Source: Fischerella sp. JS2
Lineage (GTDB): Bacteria > Cyanobacteriota > Cyanobacteriia > Cyanobacteriales > Nostocaceae
Assembly (NCBI RefSeq): GCF_032393985.1
Contig: NZ_CP135918.1
Span: 5,457,724 to 5,521,723, forward strand
DNA: 64,000 nt
Direction: 5' to 3'
Below the pieces are notes generated by a model, which worked only from the letters and a program-made list of their open reading frames with translations, did no database searches and had not been told where the DNA came from. The translations under genes and the position numbers were made by a program. This document shows, one piece after another, positions 40,451-49,412 of this stretch (within the stretch, counting starts at the first letter, position 1; every line of letters starts with the position of its first letter).

Positions 40451-40627
40451 AGATGAGGAAATAATTTAAATAATTTATTGTAGTCTTTATAACTAAGATA
40501 TTACTTAAATTTTATTTAAGCCATAAAAAGACTATAATTAAATACTTTTATACAAATTGACTAAAAAGCTTTATCCAAGAATTTATTAGCAAACTAAAAT
40601 TGATGATTACAATATTTTCTTTTTCAC
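40451..40627. promoter_or_regulatory. Divergent csx18-cas1-cas2 / WYL promoter region with dyads
   Basis: A 177-bp, very AT-rich divergent spacer. It contains a perfect 7-bp-arm dyad CTTAAAT/ATTTAAG (40504-40520) centred between an inverted pair TAGTCTTT (40481-40488) and AAAGACTA (40527-40534). This symmetric arrangement is a good candidate operator for the WYL protein, which would then control both itself and adaptation. Confidence 0.5.
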
Positions 40628-41821
40628 ATGTCCAAAAAACCTCCATCCCATCCTTACATAGACAACCTTGCATTTGAACGCCTGATGTTACTAATTGCAA
40701 CTTTGCTGAAACATCCAGGTATAGGTTGTCCAGAGTTCACCGCTTCAGATTCTCCAGATCATCAACACCACAATGCACTAGTCCAAGTACAAATCTACCT
40801 ACAAAAATTAGCTGCTGAATGCGGTGTAGAATTACCAACGGGTTATCCTGCAATTCCCACAATCCGTAAAGACTTAGAAACCCTACGCCGCTACGGTATT
40901 TTAGATCGCCGCATGTATCGTTGGGGTTACTACCTTGGTACTGGTGCTTTAGCTTCGGAAGAACTCAAAGTAGCATTTAATGCTTTAGCATCACAAGCCC
41001 AATTCCAAGGTGATCCTCAACTCAGACGAATTTACCAAACACTCTCCAAAAGATTGCGGGGTTTGGATATGGAATTAAAAGGAGAATTTTTCTACCCAGT
41101 CCGCCAGCATCTCAACCGTGCCATTATTTACACAGACCCTGAAGAAATGACCGCGCGAGGAGAAAACCGAGACACTTTATTTCATCAATTATTTGTAGTT
41201 GAAAAAGCAATTAGTCAGGGATTAGCAATTGAAATTTCTCGTGGTAGCGACTTATACGGCAATAGTCGCATCGGCCCCATGCGAGTTATACCTTTACAAC
41301 TTATTTATCACGATATTGCTTGGTATTTACTCTATGAGTATTGTGAAAATGCACATTTAGCTATAGGCCGTTTGAATCGCTTTAAGAACTACTGTGTAGT
41401 TTTAAGTCAATTAGCTAGAGGACTAGAAGCACAAAGAAATAGCCTAGCCAAAGCCTATCAATTGCTAGAAAACGGCTGGGGTTTATATTTAGGAGATTTA
41501 CAACAGCAAAAGCTGGAATTAGAAGGGAAGTTAGAGTTTGTTAAGGTAAAAGTACGTTTTTTTCCTCCAGTTACATCTTTTATTGTTGAGGGAGAACGCC
41601 GTCATCCCAAACAAAAAATTACTATCGGTTCTGTAGATACAACTACAGGTAAACCTTGTTATGTGGATTATGCAGTTCCCCTCCCACCTCGTTCATTAGA
41701 TGAGTTTAGTATCTGGGTGAATCGTTATATGGATAAAGTGCAGGTACTTTCTCCTCCTCAATTACTAGAGAAGCACTATCAAGCAGCACAAGCTTTAGTT
41801 GACCGATATGTGAGATTGTGA
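40628..41821 (+). CDS. WYL-domain regulator beside the CRISPR locus
   Basis: A 397-residue protein. The N-terminal part is HTH-like (IPTIRKDLETLRRYGILDRR, about residues 78-97). The central WYL domain has FVVEKAISQGLAIEISRG, IGPMRVIPLQLIYHDIAWYL with a literal WYL, then LAIGRLNRFKNYCVV. A C-terminal WCX-like extension follows, with VKVRFFPPVTSFIVEGERRH. WYL proteins bind nucleic acids or nucleotides and often control CRISPR-Cas or phage-defence genes in cyanobacteria. It is divergent from csx18-cas1-cas2 with a dyad-rich spacer, supporting a role in regulating adaptation. Target and ligand are unknown. Confidence 0.82.
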   Translation: MSKKPPSHPYIDNLAFERLMLLIATLLKHPGIGCPEFTASDSPDHQHHNALVQVQIYLQKLAAECGVELPTGYPAIPTIRKDLETLRRYGILDRRMYRWGYYLGTGALASEELKVAFNALASQAQFQGDPQLRRIYQTLSKRLRGLDMELKGEFFYPVRQHLNRAIIYTDPEEMTARGENRDTLFHQLFVVEKAISQGLAIEISRGSDLYGNSRIGPMRVIPLQLIYHDIAWYLLYEYCENAHLAIGRLNRFKNYCVVLSQLARGLEAQRNSLAKAYQLLENGWGLYLGDLQQQKLELEGKLEFVKVKVRFFPPVTSFIVEGERRHPKQKITIGSVDTTTGKPCYVDYAVPLPPRSLDEFSIWVNRYMDKVQVLSPPQLLEKHYQAAQALVDRYVRL

Positions 41822-41956
41822 TTTCGGTGAAAACTCTTAAGACTAAGCTAAAACTGTATAAATAAACACTAAAGTTTAGACTTTTCCTTAATATCCTTCC
41901 ATATCGAAAGCTAATTCACGGTCAAGTATTTACTTAAGAATAAATCACGTAGCTCA

Positions 41957-42175
41957 TCAAGGGGTGGTTGTATTATGTTCGACCTTAAAAGCAATATGCA
42001 TTGTCACCTTGTAGCGCACAATCTGATTGTTCTCAACATCAGCAGTCCAGTTAGTTATTTCAAGAGCGCTAATACCACGCAACGTCAGCGCCGCTTCTGC
42101 TAAACCCTGTTGCACTGCATCATCAAAGTTTTTTTCAGAAGAAGCTACAATTTCGATCACTTTAGCGACTGACAT
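41957..42175 (-). CDS. Dodecin family flavin-binding protein
   Basis: A 72-residue protein with the dodecin fold: MSVAKVIEIVASSEKNFDDA, VQQGLAEAALTLRGISALEI and TNWTADVENNQIVRYKVTMH. The conserved Trp near residue 42 stacks on flavin in known dodecins. It forms a hollow dodecamer that stores or buffers riboflavin, FMN or CoA. A strong AAGGAG ribosome-binding site is present (near 42185). It is probably monocistronic. Confidence 0.93.
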   Translation of the reverse strand: MSVAKVIEIVASSEKNFDDAVQQGLAEAALTLRGISALEITNWTADVENNQIVRYKVTMHIAFKVEHNTTTP

Positions 42176-42582
42176 GAATAGTCTCCTTTATTACATTTGT
42201 GATCTGCTCACTCAGCAGCATTGTTTCTGTTTGTTGGATGGGGTTGGTAGAAAATAACCTGCACGGTTGCACTTTAATCCTAAGGATAGCAGCAACAACT
42301 TTATATCTTGTTAATGTTCTCCGTTCTCCTGAGTTGTTCGTTCTAACTCTCAATTTCTACAGAGCAGAATTGACTTTTCCTCTACCATAGGGCAGTTTCC
42401 CTGGTTGTATTGCAAAAAGTTTTTGAGAGAGTATTAAGACTAGCTGGACGGTGGTGCGATCGCTACTGAGTTTGCTAACTAGAGCCAAGGTTTATCACCT
42501 CTGATTTCACCACACCCAACATCCGATTTCATGACTAGGGCTTTCTTAGAGGAAAGTCCTGCTACAGGGCTTTGAGTCATAT
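42176..42582. other. Intergenic region without a supported gene
   Basis: About 400 bp. It holds the dodecin promoter region and a HIP1 site (42458); short open frames on both strands here lack any motif or good ribosome-binding site and are treated as noise. Confidence 0.4.
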
Positions 42583-42810
42583 TTAACGTAGGGATTCTAA
42601 GATTACTGTTATTGTCATCAAACACAACAGAATAACTCCCAGCTTATAAAACCAATTGCCTATAAACGGTAGCAGTGCTGCGACAAAATCCAAAGCCCCA
42701 AAACTCATTGATAGAATGCAGGTGATCACAAAGGCAAATATTGCTAGCAAGAAATATTTGAGGAACTTAACAGTCAATTTGAACAGAGGACTATACTGAT
42801 TTGTGGTCAT
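42583..42810 (-). CDS. Small two-helix membrane protein
   Basis: A protein of about 75 residues, MTTNQYSPLFKLTVKFLKYF followed by two hydrophobic helices (about 20-45 and 50-72). The ATG at 42810 is chosen because GGAG lies nine bases upstream and the longer frame would overlap the previous gene more deeply. It overlaps the 3' end of the upstream small gene by 20 bp, so the two are probably translated together. No family was recognised. Confidence 0.5.
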   Translation of the reverse strand: MTTNQYSPLFKLTVKFLKYFLLAIFAFVITCILSMSFGALDFVAALLPFIGNWFYKLGVILLCLMTITVILESLR

Positions 42811-43033
42811 GGCTATGAACTCCAATATGGAGCGTAGGTGATTCAATTTGTCTTACAGTTGACAAAAACTCAATTGCACACCCAGCAAAAGGATCATTGA
42901 TTTCCACTCGTAAGCTTAAAGGTGTGACTTGCACGGTGACGCTTCTATCAAATTTTGCTAATACTGCTAAAACGATGGTGAGCAAAGCTAAATAAGTAAA
43001 ATACCCAAAGAATTGATTGTTTGGTAAATTCAC
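42791..43033 (-). CDS. Small membrane-anchored protein, 80 residues
   Basis: One N-terminal hydrophobic helix (FFGYFTYLALLTIVLAVLA, about residues 8-26) is followed by a soluble beta-rich tail: RSVTVQVTPLSLRVEINDPF and a His-rich end with HIGVHSHDHKS. The histidines could bind metal, but this is only suggestive. It is followed by a partly overlapping membrane protein gene, forming a two-gene unit. No family was recognised. Confidence 0.5.
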   Translation of the reverse strand: MNLPNNQFFGYFTYLALLTIVLAVLAKFDRSVTVQVTPLSLRVEINDPFAGCAIEFLSTVRQIESPTLHIGVHSHDHKSV

Positions 43034-43088
43034 TTTTTCCTCTCCCAGTGATTAATTTGCTTTGTTGGTTGCTAGAGACAAAAAACGG

Positions 43089-43259
43089 ATGCGCGAAGCT
43101 AAAACTTCACCAGCATCCGTCGTGGTTATTCTCATCGATGAGCTGTCAGCAAAAATTTATTTAGATTGTTCGGAACCACTCTCACACCAAGTAAGATTCA
43201 ATCCAAAAATTCATGAGGTTGAGCTTTACGTTATCACCTCTAGGGTCAACAAGGCTTAA
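43089..43259 (+). CDS. Possible small hypothetical protein
   Basis: A frame of 56 residues reading MREAKTSPASVVVILIDELS and then a beta-rich SHQVRFNPKIHEVELYVITS. Composition looks protein-like and not repeat-derived, but the ribosome-binding site is poor and it overlaps the opposite gene end by 14 bp. It could be a real small protein or chance. Confidence 0.3.
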   Translation: MREAKTSPASVVVILIDELSAKIYLDCSEPLSHQVRFNPKIHEVELYVITSRVNKA

Positions 43260-43629
43260 TTCCGTAAATCACTGATGGCATAAACTGGAACCCGTATTGA
43301 TCGTCATGTGAGCGATAGAAAATTATAATAGTCGCATAGCCTTGCCGTTGAGAAAAAGTCTCAAATAATGCGCTATTAAGTGTGACCAAAACATGTTCTA
43401 AGGTTTCCAGCGTTTCCCATTGTTTAGGCAGCGGAGGTGGGTTCCAAACAGCCAGGTCTTCTGGCGTAATTGGGAAATGTTCAAACTCTCCGCAGCGACA
43501 CTCGACTTTGTACTGACCTCTATGTGGGCAACATCGGATTTCTATAAGTCCAGTATCCTTAAATTTCTGAAATCTAGCTATCCTTTGTTTGCAGTAATAG
43601 AGGATTTCCTCTACTGCTTTGGGAAGCAT
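43246..43629 (-). CDS. Hypothetical protein, 127 residues, Cys-rich centre
   Basis: A soluble protein starting MLPKAVEEILYYCKQRIARF. A cysteine cluster IEIRCCPHRGQYKVECRCGE (about residues 29-48) suggests a zinc site. An aromatic C-terminal part contains YATIIIFYRSHDDQYGFQF. No family was recognised. It is divergent from the 847-residue HTH protein, with about 250 bp of AT-rich, palindrome-bearing DNA between. Confidence 0.55.
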   Translation of the reverse strand: MLPKAVEEILYYCKQRIARFQKFKDTGLIEIRCCPHRGQYKVECRCGEFEHFPITPEDLAVWNPPPLPKQWETLETLEHVLVTLNSALFETFSQRQGYATIIIFYRSHDDQYGFQFMPSVIYGIKPC

Positions 43630-43791
43630 AATCTTTTAGCTTACTGTTAAGCTTGTATACATGTGAATAATACATTCATAAAAAAAACATTTTTTGTATC
43701 TGGTGATACTAAAAATAAATTTTTTGACTAATTTTGTCCAAAAATTGTAAATTTCATGTACCTGTTAACTATAAAGCAAGTTTTTGAAGAT

Positions 43792-43807
43792 TTTAAGTAT
43801 ACTTAAA
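43792..43807. promoter_or_regulatory. 16-bp perfect palindrome TTTAAGTATACTTAAA
   Basis: A perfect palindrome (two 8-bp halves, no spacer) in the AT-rich region upstream of the 847-residue HTH protein. Together with the stronger dyad at 43831 it may be an operator or promoter element. Confidence 0.5.
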
Positions 43808-43830
43808 TACAAAAAAACTAAATACAGGTG

Positions 43831-43859
43831 TTTTAATGTCAATATAATTGACATTAAAA
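43831..43859. promoter_or_regulatory. Perfect 13-bp-arm dyad 19 bp before the 847-aa HTH gene
   Basis: The arms are TTTTAATGTCAAT (43831-43843) and ATTGACATTAAAA (43847-43859) around a 3-bp ATA spacer, with no mismatch. The dyad ends 19 bp before the ATG at 43879, so it covers the ribosome-binding region. It is a strong candidate autoregulatory operator for the HTH protein, or an RNA hairpin hiding the start. Confidence 0.65.
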
Positions 43860-43878
43860 ATTTATAGAATTCCAGAAT

Positions 43879-46422
43879 ATGAGTAAAGAAAGTGTTGGAG
43901 ATCAAGAAGCACTAAGGGAGATGCTCCACTTCTTCCTAGATAAATTGGGAGCAACGCAGGTGGAACTATCACAAGGGATGGGTGTTAGCCGACCGGTTGT
44001 GATTGATTTTTTGAATGGGGTAAAAGAGCGGTTACCGATTGATCGTGAAGGTTTGATCAAACTGTGCGAGAGTCTACAAAACGGGAAAGCATCTAAGAGG
44101 AAATCAAAAACAGAGGTTGAAAAAACAACAGAACAAGTCGAACCAAATTCTAAGGAACTACGAGGTTTATTGAAAGAGATTGGAGTAGACGAGTTACTGG
44201 AGTCCGCAGGTTTTTTACCAGAAAAAACCAAGATGATTCGGGTAACTCCAGAAAGGTTTTTTCAAGTTGCTCAAGTAGTTGCATTGCTTGAGTTTTTGGA
44301 TTTTGAAGATTTACTGCCCACAACTCAAGAGTTTTTGGCGATCGCAAGTAACAAAATAGCAATTGCAAGTAAAAAGTCTTCTCAGGAGAACTCTGAGTAT
44401 CGAGATAATGACTCTCTAGGGCATCTGATTGAGGAACTACGCAGATCTTGCAAATCTTACCCTACGTTGGGCTTAAAACTGAGGCTGGAAGTAATTGACA
44501 AGCTAGAACGAACCTGGAAAAGACTTAAAGCCGGAGGAAAGACAAACTTTACCCGACAAGAAGCGATCGCGCTTTTTTTGAGTATTGTCATCAAGGAGCA
44601 AATGCCTAAAGACGTGGCTAACCTGCGTATTAGAGTTCAAAAGTTAGAATTCCAAACTTTATCTCGATATATTAATGCAGAAGAGGAGTATAGCGATTTA
44701 TACCATCAATTTGTCCAGATAGGTCATCAGGCGGAGTGCGATCTGAATACTCCAGGTTCATGCTTAACAACACAACTAGAAGCAAAGTCGCTTGATTCAC
44801 TGACTCCAGTGATTATGGCGATAGTCACTTGTAGCCTGAGTCATGATGGCAAATCTAATGAGCCGATTGAATGGATATATACTTCTGGCAACACAATCTT
44901 AGAAAATGCTATCGGTGCTTGTAGCCTACACATGGGTTTGACAGAAGATGTAGCTAACGTCAGCATCTCAACAAAGACCTTAGACAGCAGTATTGATTCT
45001 TTAGTTGAAACAACGGTAATTCTGGGCAATCAGCAACAGTATCAGGGAATTTGGGTAGACCGAGACTCAATTATCACTATGCTGCAAGCAATTGTCTATG
45101 CTGCCAAACAATGGCTCGTAGATCAAAACACAAATGGGAAACTCGATCTAGAAATCTACGGTTCAGTCTGCAAAGCTCTCTCTGAGTTGAGAAAACGATT
45201 AACTAGAGCAAGAAGAGCTTTTCAAAAATTTCAATTTCTTGATCAGGAGTGTCAGCCTGCTGAAATTAAGAAAATTGCTGATACAGCCAGAGAAGAATTA
45301 AAGAAAATTCCCAAAGAGAATATTTACTTTTCGTATCGACTTAACTTCTACCGTTGCTATTTTCTTGCAAAACGCTTGGATCTAAGACTGTCAAACTTTC
45401 AAGGTAACATCAGTAATGCACAACTGCTTATTCAAGAAATTGAAAAAGTCTTTGAGGAAGACGAGCAAGTAAAAGAAGAACTTGTTCCTATCCAGGCTTT
45501 AATTCAATCAGAGGTCTACTTGTACAAGCTTTCCTGCGGACATGAGCCAGATTTATTTTCCCAGAGCAACAGAAGCAAGTGGCTGGGATTAAAAGAATGG
45601 GACATTAAAATTAGGGGTGCAATTAAACCAGGATCTTGCTACAAAGATCCTGGTTGGGATGTTTATCTAGCCTTGTCTGAAATTTATGGGAATGTGGCGC
45701 GCATAGAGTTTTACCTTTGTGATCAAAAAACTACGCTCTCAAAAGCCGCAGAATATTTTCTCAGAGCAGCACACTATGCATTACGTATTGGTTTAACTCA
45801 ACGGGCGTCTCGATGGCTAGCTTTAGCAGGACGAATCTGGGTCAGACTTGGAGATGGTAATTTGCCAAGACAGGCATCCAACTTTGCTAATAAACTTGCT
45901 AAAACTGATTTAACAGCTGGTCACAGTCAAAATTTTTGCCAAGCTGTTCTTTCAGAGATTTATTTGCTTGATGGAGAATATTTACTTTTTATCCAAGATG
46001 ACCCTACCAGTGCTTTAGAGTGTTTTTTAAAGGCACTGAAGGGGTCTGTATATTTAAGCTTGAATCGTCGGATTTGTGATGCACTCTTCAATATTTCGAG
46101 ATGCTCACAAAAGCTTAGCAACTTTAGCACTAAGGAGGGACTAAGCAGGGTCTTCAAGGAAGAAGATCACTTAAGTGAATCAAACAAAAACAAACTGAAT
46201 CCTATTAGGAACCGCACCTCAGAAAAAGTTTTAGATTTGCTATGTAGTTTGTGGAGTAGAGAAGATAATCCTAGTTGGTTTCAAGTGCGGGGTGAGTTTT
46301 CCGAACTCGCTGCACAGACTTGGCAAGAATGGCATCGTAACACATCTGAGCCTGGAGCGACAACAAAACACCCTATCGCCGAGCGGATTAAAAGCGGATC
46401 TTGGCTTTGTCAAGTTAAATGA
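43879..46422 (+). CDS. Large HTH plus helical-repeat protein, 847 residues, unknown family
   Basis: No family was recognised. The first 70 residues look like an XRE-type HTH (FFLDKLGATQVELSQGMGVS, then RPVVIDFLNGVKERLPIDRE). A Lys/Glu linker (about 72-95) leads to a long helical region. The segment at 250-460 has mixed composition (SLTPVIMAIVTCSLSHDG). Residues 460-780 are TPR-like, with AAEYFLRAAHYALRIGLTQ, ASRWLALAGRIWVRLGD and YLLFIQDDPTSALECFLKAL. The layout (DNA-binding head, effector-like centre, repeat tail) recalls signal-responsive regulators or defence sensors, but no ATPase motif is seen. It is preceded by two perfect palindromes. It lies downstream of the CRISPR locus on the opposite strand to its neighbours. 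Confidence 0.7.
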   Translation: MSKESVGDQEALREMLHFFLDKLGATQVELSQGMGVSRPVVIDFLNGVKERLPIDREGLIKLCESLQNGKASKRKSKTEVEKTTEQVEPNSKELRGLLKEIGVDELLESAGFLPEKTKMIRVTPERFFQVAQVVALLEFLDFEDLLPTTQEFLAIASNKIAIASKKSSQENSEYRDNDSLGHLIEELRRSCKSYPTLGLKLRLEVIDKLERTWKRLKAGGKTNFTRQEAIALFLSIVIKEQMPKDVANLRIRVQKLEFQTLSRYINAEEEYSDLYHQFVQIGHQAECDLNTPGSCLTTQLEAKSLDSLTPVIMAIVTCSLSHDGKSNEPIEWIYTSGNTILENAIGACSLHMGLTEDVANVSISTKTLDSSIDSLVETTVILGNQQQYQGIWVDRDSIITMLQAIVYAAKQWLVDQNTNGKLDLEIYGSVCKALSELRKRLTRARRAFQKFQFLDQECQPAEIKKIADTAREELKKIPKENIYFSYRLNFYRCYFLAKRLDLRLSNFQGNISNAQLLIQEIEKVFEEDEQVKEELVPIQALIQSEVYLYKLSCGHEPDLFSQSNRSKWLGLKEWDIKIRGAIKPGSCYKDPGWDVYLALSEIYGNVARIEFYLCDQKTTLSKAAEYFLRAAHYALRIGLTQRASRWLALAGRIWVRLGDGNLPRQASNFANKLAKTDLTAGHSQNFCQAVLSEIYLLDGEYLLFIQDDPTSALECFLKALKGSVYLSLNRRICDALFNISRCSQKLSNFSTKEGLSRVFKEEDHLSESNKNKLNPIRNRTSEKVLDLLCSLWSREDNPSWFQVRGEFSELAAQTWQEWHRNTSEPGATTKHPIAERIKSGSWLCQVK

Positions 46423-46448
46423 ACTACACAGTGCGATCGCACTCTCGG

Positions 46449-48971
46449 CTACGCCTTCTTTATCCGACAGGCAAAACATTTGAAAGCCTGCTGTCCTGAG
46501 AGATTGTCGTAGTACTGCTTATCTATCAAAATATTCGCTGGTACGTAGTAGGGAGTCGCGAGTTCTTCCGCCATTTTTTGCTGTTGACCGAACCAATTAG
46601 GCACGAAAATTGTATCTTCTCGAATCCCATCCCAAATCAGCGCTGTTCCATTGATAGATCCTCTGGGACTTTCAACGATGATTCCATCACCATTTTTTAT
46701 ACCTACTGTTTGTGCTGCTTTTGGGTGGATTTGAATGAAACGAACACCATTCATTTGCTTCCCTCTATAAGTCCAGTGTGTAACTGAGTGAAAATGAACC
46801 ACACTAGACCTACCGGTTATTCCTATTAGCGGGTACTGTTTATGCACTTCCCCTGTTGAAATTTTTCCCAATATAACTTTTTGAGTCAGTGCTTGAGGGT
46901 TAACCGGATTTTTAACCAGTTGAGCTTCATACTCAATACTAGGATTATTACCTGTAACTTCCGGATGGGTGTAGAAGATAGGTAAGGCAGAGTGTCCAGC
47001 ACTAGCTAGTTGCTTTTGCTGTAAAGGTGTGTAAATTTCGATCTTGCCACTAGGAGTAAGGAATCTTTTGCCTTTGTTTTGTGGGTTAAGTGCTTCTGCT
47101 GCTTTATACCAAGAAGGATGATCTAAGTAAAGCGTGCTGACACCAGGATGATCCACTGTTGGACAGGGCCAGCGTAAAGGTTCAGTGCGCTTGGACATTC
47201 GTTCAACAGTCATACCGCCCATACCAGGAGTATTGGCGACAAATGTCGCCCAAAGATTACGGTAGTCTTTCCATGCTTGCGGAAAATTCTCCCTCCAGTA
47301 CTCTGGTGGATTGCGTTTGTCTAACTTAGCTGTGGCGTGTGCTAAATCAATCCAAATGTGCCAGTCTGGTTTTGATTCTCCAACTGGAGATACTACTTGA
47401 TTTTGCCAACGGATTGCCCGATCATCTCGCCGCATATAGACGGTTTGCATTTCAAAGCCACTAGTAACAGGTAAAATAATGTCAGCGTAGTATGCTGACT
47501 CCTCCATAAACAATCCAGTGTAGACATAAAATTCCAGTTGGCGAAAAGCTTCCTGTACCCTAGTTGTATTAGAACAAGCGAGTAGGGGATTACCTTGAGT
47601 GACAATGGCTTTTAACTGGTAGGGTTTGCTTGTGAGGATAGATTCAGCAAAATAATCAGGCCCTACGGGCAGGGCAATATCTTTGTTTGGGGTTTTATCC
47701 TTGATGGGTGGCAAGTTCAAAGCACCGGGCCAAGTGTTGTGCATGAAGTTGCAACCACCACCGTTGATGCCAATATTACCTGTAATCGCAGCCAAAAATG
47801 CTAAACAGCGATACGTGTCAAAGGCTCCCAGTTGATGAGAAATTCCTGCATTACAGAAGATAGCAGCAGGCTTAGTTTTAGCGTATGCTTCAGCAATCTG
47901 TTTAATTTTACTTGCTGGGACATCAGTAATTGCCGCAGCCCATTCTGGTGTATATTTGTTGCTGACGAGATGCTTTTTCAGTTCATTAAAACCCAGTATC
48001 CATTTTTTGACAAAGACAGCATCGTAGAGATTGTTGGTAACGATGTGATGGAGCATTCCCAACACCAAAGCTTGGTCTGTGTGTGGCTTGGGTGCAATCC
48101 ACTCGTCTGCCTGCGCTCCTGTGGGAGTTAAGCGGGGGTCGATGACGACTAGCTTGGCTTTGGTTTGAGCGCGGCTCCTGAGAAGATAGGCAAAGGTCAC
48201 AGGATGGGTTTCTGCCTGGTTTGTTCCTAAAAACAGAAAGAATCTTGCAGACCCCAAGTCTTCTTTTCCAGTTGCACTATCAATACCGTAGCCATTAGTA
48301 AAATTACTTAAACCAAAAGTCCATGCTAAGGCATTGCCACCAGCATCGTTGCAAACAGGGCCGACATCAGTGTCATTGGGACTACCCAAGAGAGTGAAGT
48401 AACGCCCAACCAGAGAACCCGTACCTCGTGGTAGTCTGCCAGAAGTTTTGTTAGCGATCGCTCTAGCTTCGCCCGCGTCCCTCAGTGCCAAAAACTTCCT
48501 CGCTATGGTTAAGAGGGCTTCATCCCAGGAAATTGGCTCAAATTTAGAATTGGGAGAACCTTTTTCTCCTCCAACCCGCTTCATTGGACTTTTCAGACGG
48601 AAGCGATTGTAAACTAATTGGGTCATCATCGGGCCTTTGACACAAAAGCCTCCTGCTTGGACTGGATCGTCTGGTTCACCCAAGACATCGATAATACGTC
48701 CGTCTTTGACATGAACCTTCAAACGACAAAGGGAGTTGCAAAATTGGCAGGCACTATCAATAATCTGATCTGGTTGCAAGACACCTGATTTCTGCGTAAA
48801 GTCAAATTCAGTTGTTGTTGATTGTGGTGTGACTGCCGGAAATTCACCTTCGGCCGCAGCTTCTGCTGGCTCTTTGTTGAGCAACTCGCCTCCCGTCAGA
48901 GCAGCTGTAGTAATTGCTACTCCTTGCAGAAAACCCCTACGTGAACTTTTTTTCTTTCCCTTTGATGTCAT
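46449..48971 (-). CDS. Tat-exported molybdopterin oxidoreductase (DMSO-reductase family)
   Basis: An 840-residue protein with a twin-arginine signal (SSRRGFLQGVAITTAALTGG, residues 9-28). The [4Fe-4S] ligands are CQFCNSLC and the downstream FCVKGPM Cys. Molybdopterin-domain blocks include DVGPVCNDAGGNALAWTFG, RFFLFLGTNQAETHPVTFAY, LVVIDPRLTPTGAQADEWI and the C-terminal HPKAAQTVGIKNGDGIIVES. It is close to periplasmic nitrate-reductase or arsenite-type enzymes but no electron-transfer partner gene is nearby. The C-terminus ends in a CFAC pair of unknown role. The substrate cannot be told from sequence. It converges on the 847-residue gene with a 26-bp gap. Confidence 0.85.
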   Translation of the reverse strand: MTSKGKKKSSRRGFLQGVAITTAALTGGELLNKEPAEAAAEGEFPAVTPQSTTTEFDFTQKSGVLQPDQIIDSACQFCNSLCRLKVHVKDGRIIDVLGEPDDPVQAGGFCVKGPMMTQLVYNRFRLKSPMKRVGGEKGSPNSKFEPISWDEALLTIARKFLALRDAGEARAIANKTSGRLPRGTGSLVGRYFTLLGSPNDTDVGPVCNDAGGNALAWTFGLSNFTNGYGIDSATGKEDLGSARFFLFLGTNQAETHPVTFAYLLRSRAQTKAKLVVIDPRLTPTGAQADEWIAPKPHTDQALVLGMLHHIVTNNLYDAVFVKKWILGFNELKKHLVSNKYTPEWAAAITDVPASKIKQIAEAYAKTKPAAIFCNAGISHQLGAFDTYRCLAFLAAITGNIGINGGGCNFMHNTWPGALNLPPIKDKTPNKDIALPVGPDYFAESILTSKPYQLKAIVTQGNPLLACSNTTRVQEAFRQLEFYVYTGLFMEESAYYADIILPVTSGFEMQTVYMRRDDRAIRWQNQVVSPVGESKPDWHIWIDLAHATAKLDKRNPPEYWRENFPQAWKDYRNLWATFVANTPGMGGMTVERMSKRTEPLRWPCPTVDHPGVSTLYLDHPSWYKAAEALNPQNKGKRFLTPSGKIEIYTPLQQKQLASAGHSALPIFYTHPEVTGNNPSIEYEAQLVKNPVNPQALTQKVILGKISTGEVHKQYPLIGITGRSSVVHFHSVTHWTYRGKQMNGVRFIQIHPKAAQTVGIKNGDGIIVESPRGSINGTALIWDGIREDTIFVPNWFGQQQKMAEELATPYYVPANILIDKQYYDNLSGQQAFKCFACRIKKA

Positions 48972-49412
48972 TGAGATGCCCCTTCTGGATGTTGAGCTTA
49001 AGTAGTTAAGTAGCGGTTACATCTTGTGGTGTAGTTGCAGAGCCGAAATCCGTGATTTTGGGTGCATCACTTTGCAATAGGAAAATAATTATCAACATGA
49101 ATGTTAATTCATATGAAAATTCATTCAAATGTAGCCTGAAAATTATCGCTCTCGGTTGCTGTATTTGAACTGTTTTGCATCAAAACTTAATGTCTGCACC
49201 TAGCTTTTGCTCCCCTAAGCGCAAGCCTACCGTGTACACACAAGTTGGATTTACCCCCCTTAATCCCCCCGATATTCGGGGGGAAATAACAAATTCAGTC
49301 CCTTAAGCGTGTGCTATTAGGGGTTGGGGGTGGGGTTCAAGTGTATTGCATCTATCCAAACGAGAACAGCAACAGCTATAGTACATTTTGGATTTGAGTG
49401 CTTGCTATGGCA
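48972..49412. other. Intergenic region with cyanobacterial repeats
   Basis: About 440 bp without a supported gene. It contains a hairpin TCCCCCCGATATTCGGGGGG near 49264-49283, flanked by partial inverted copies of CTTAAG-containing sequence. This resembles the interspersed repeats of filamentous cyanobacteria. A 60-codon plus-strand frame (49324-49506) is antisense to the next gene and not supported. Confidence 0.45.

Noticed and set aside
48972-49320. GC-rich hairpin region considered as a riboswitch or tRNA-like element
   Set aside because: The stem is short and resembles cyanobacterial interspersed repeats; no conserved riboswitch core or tRNA features were visible.
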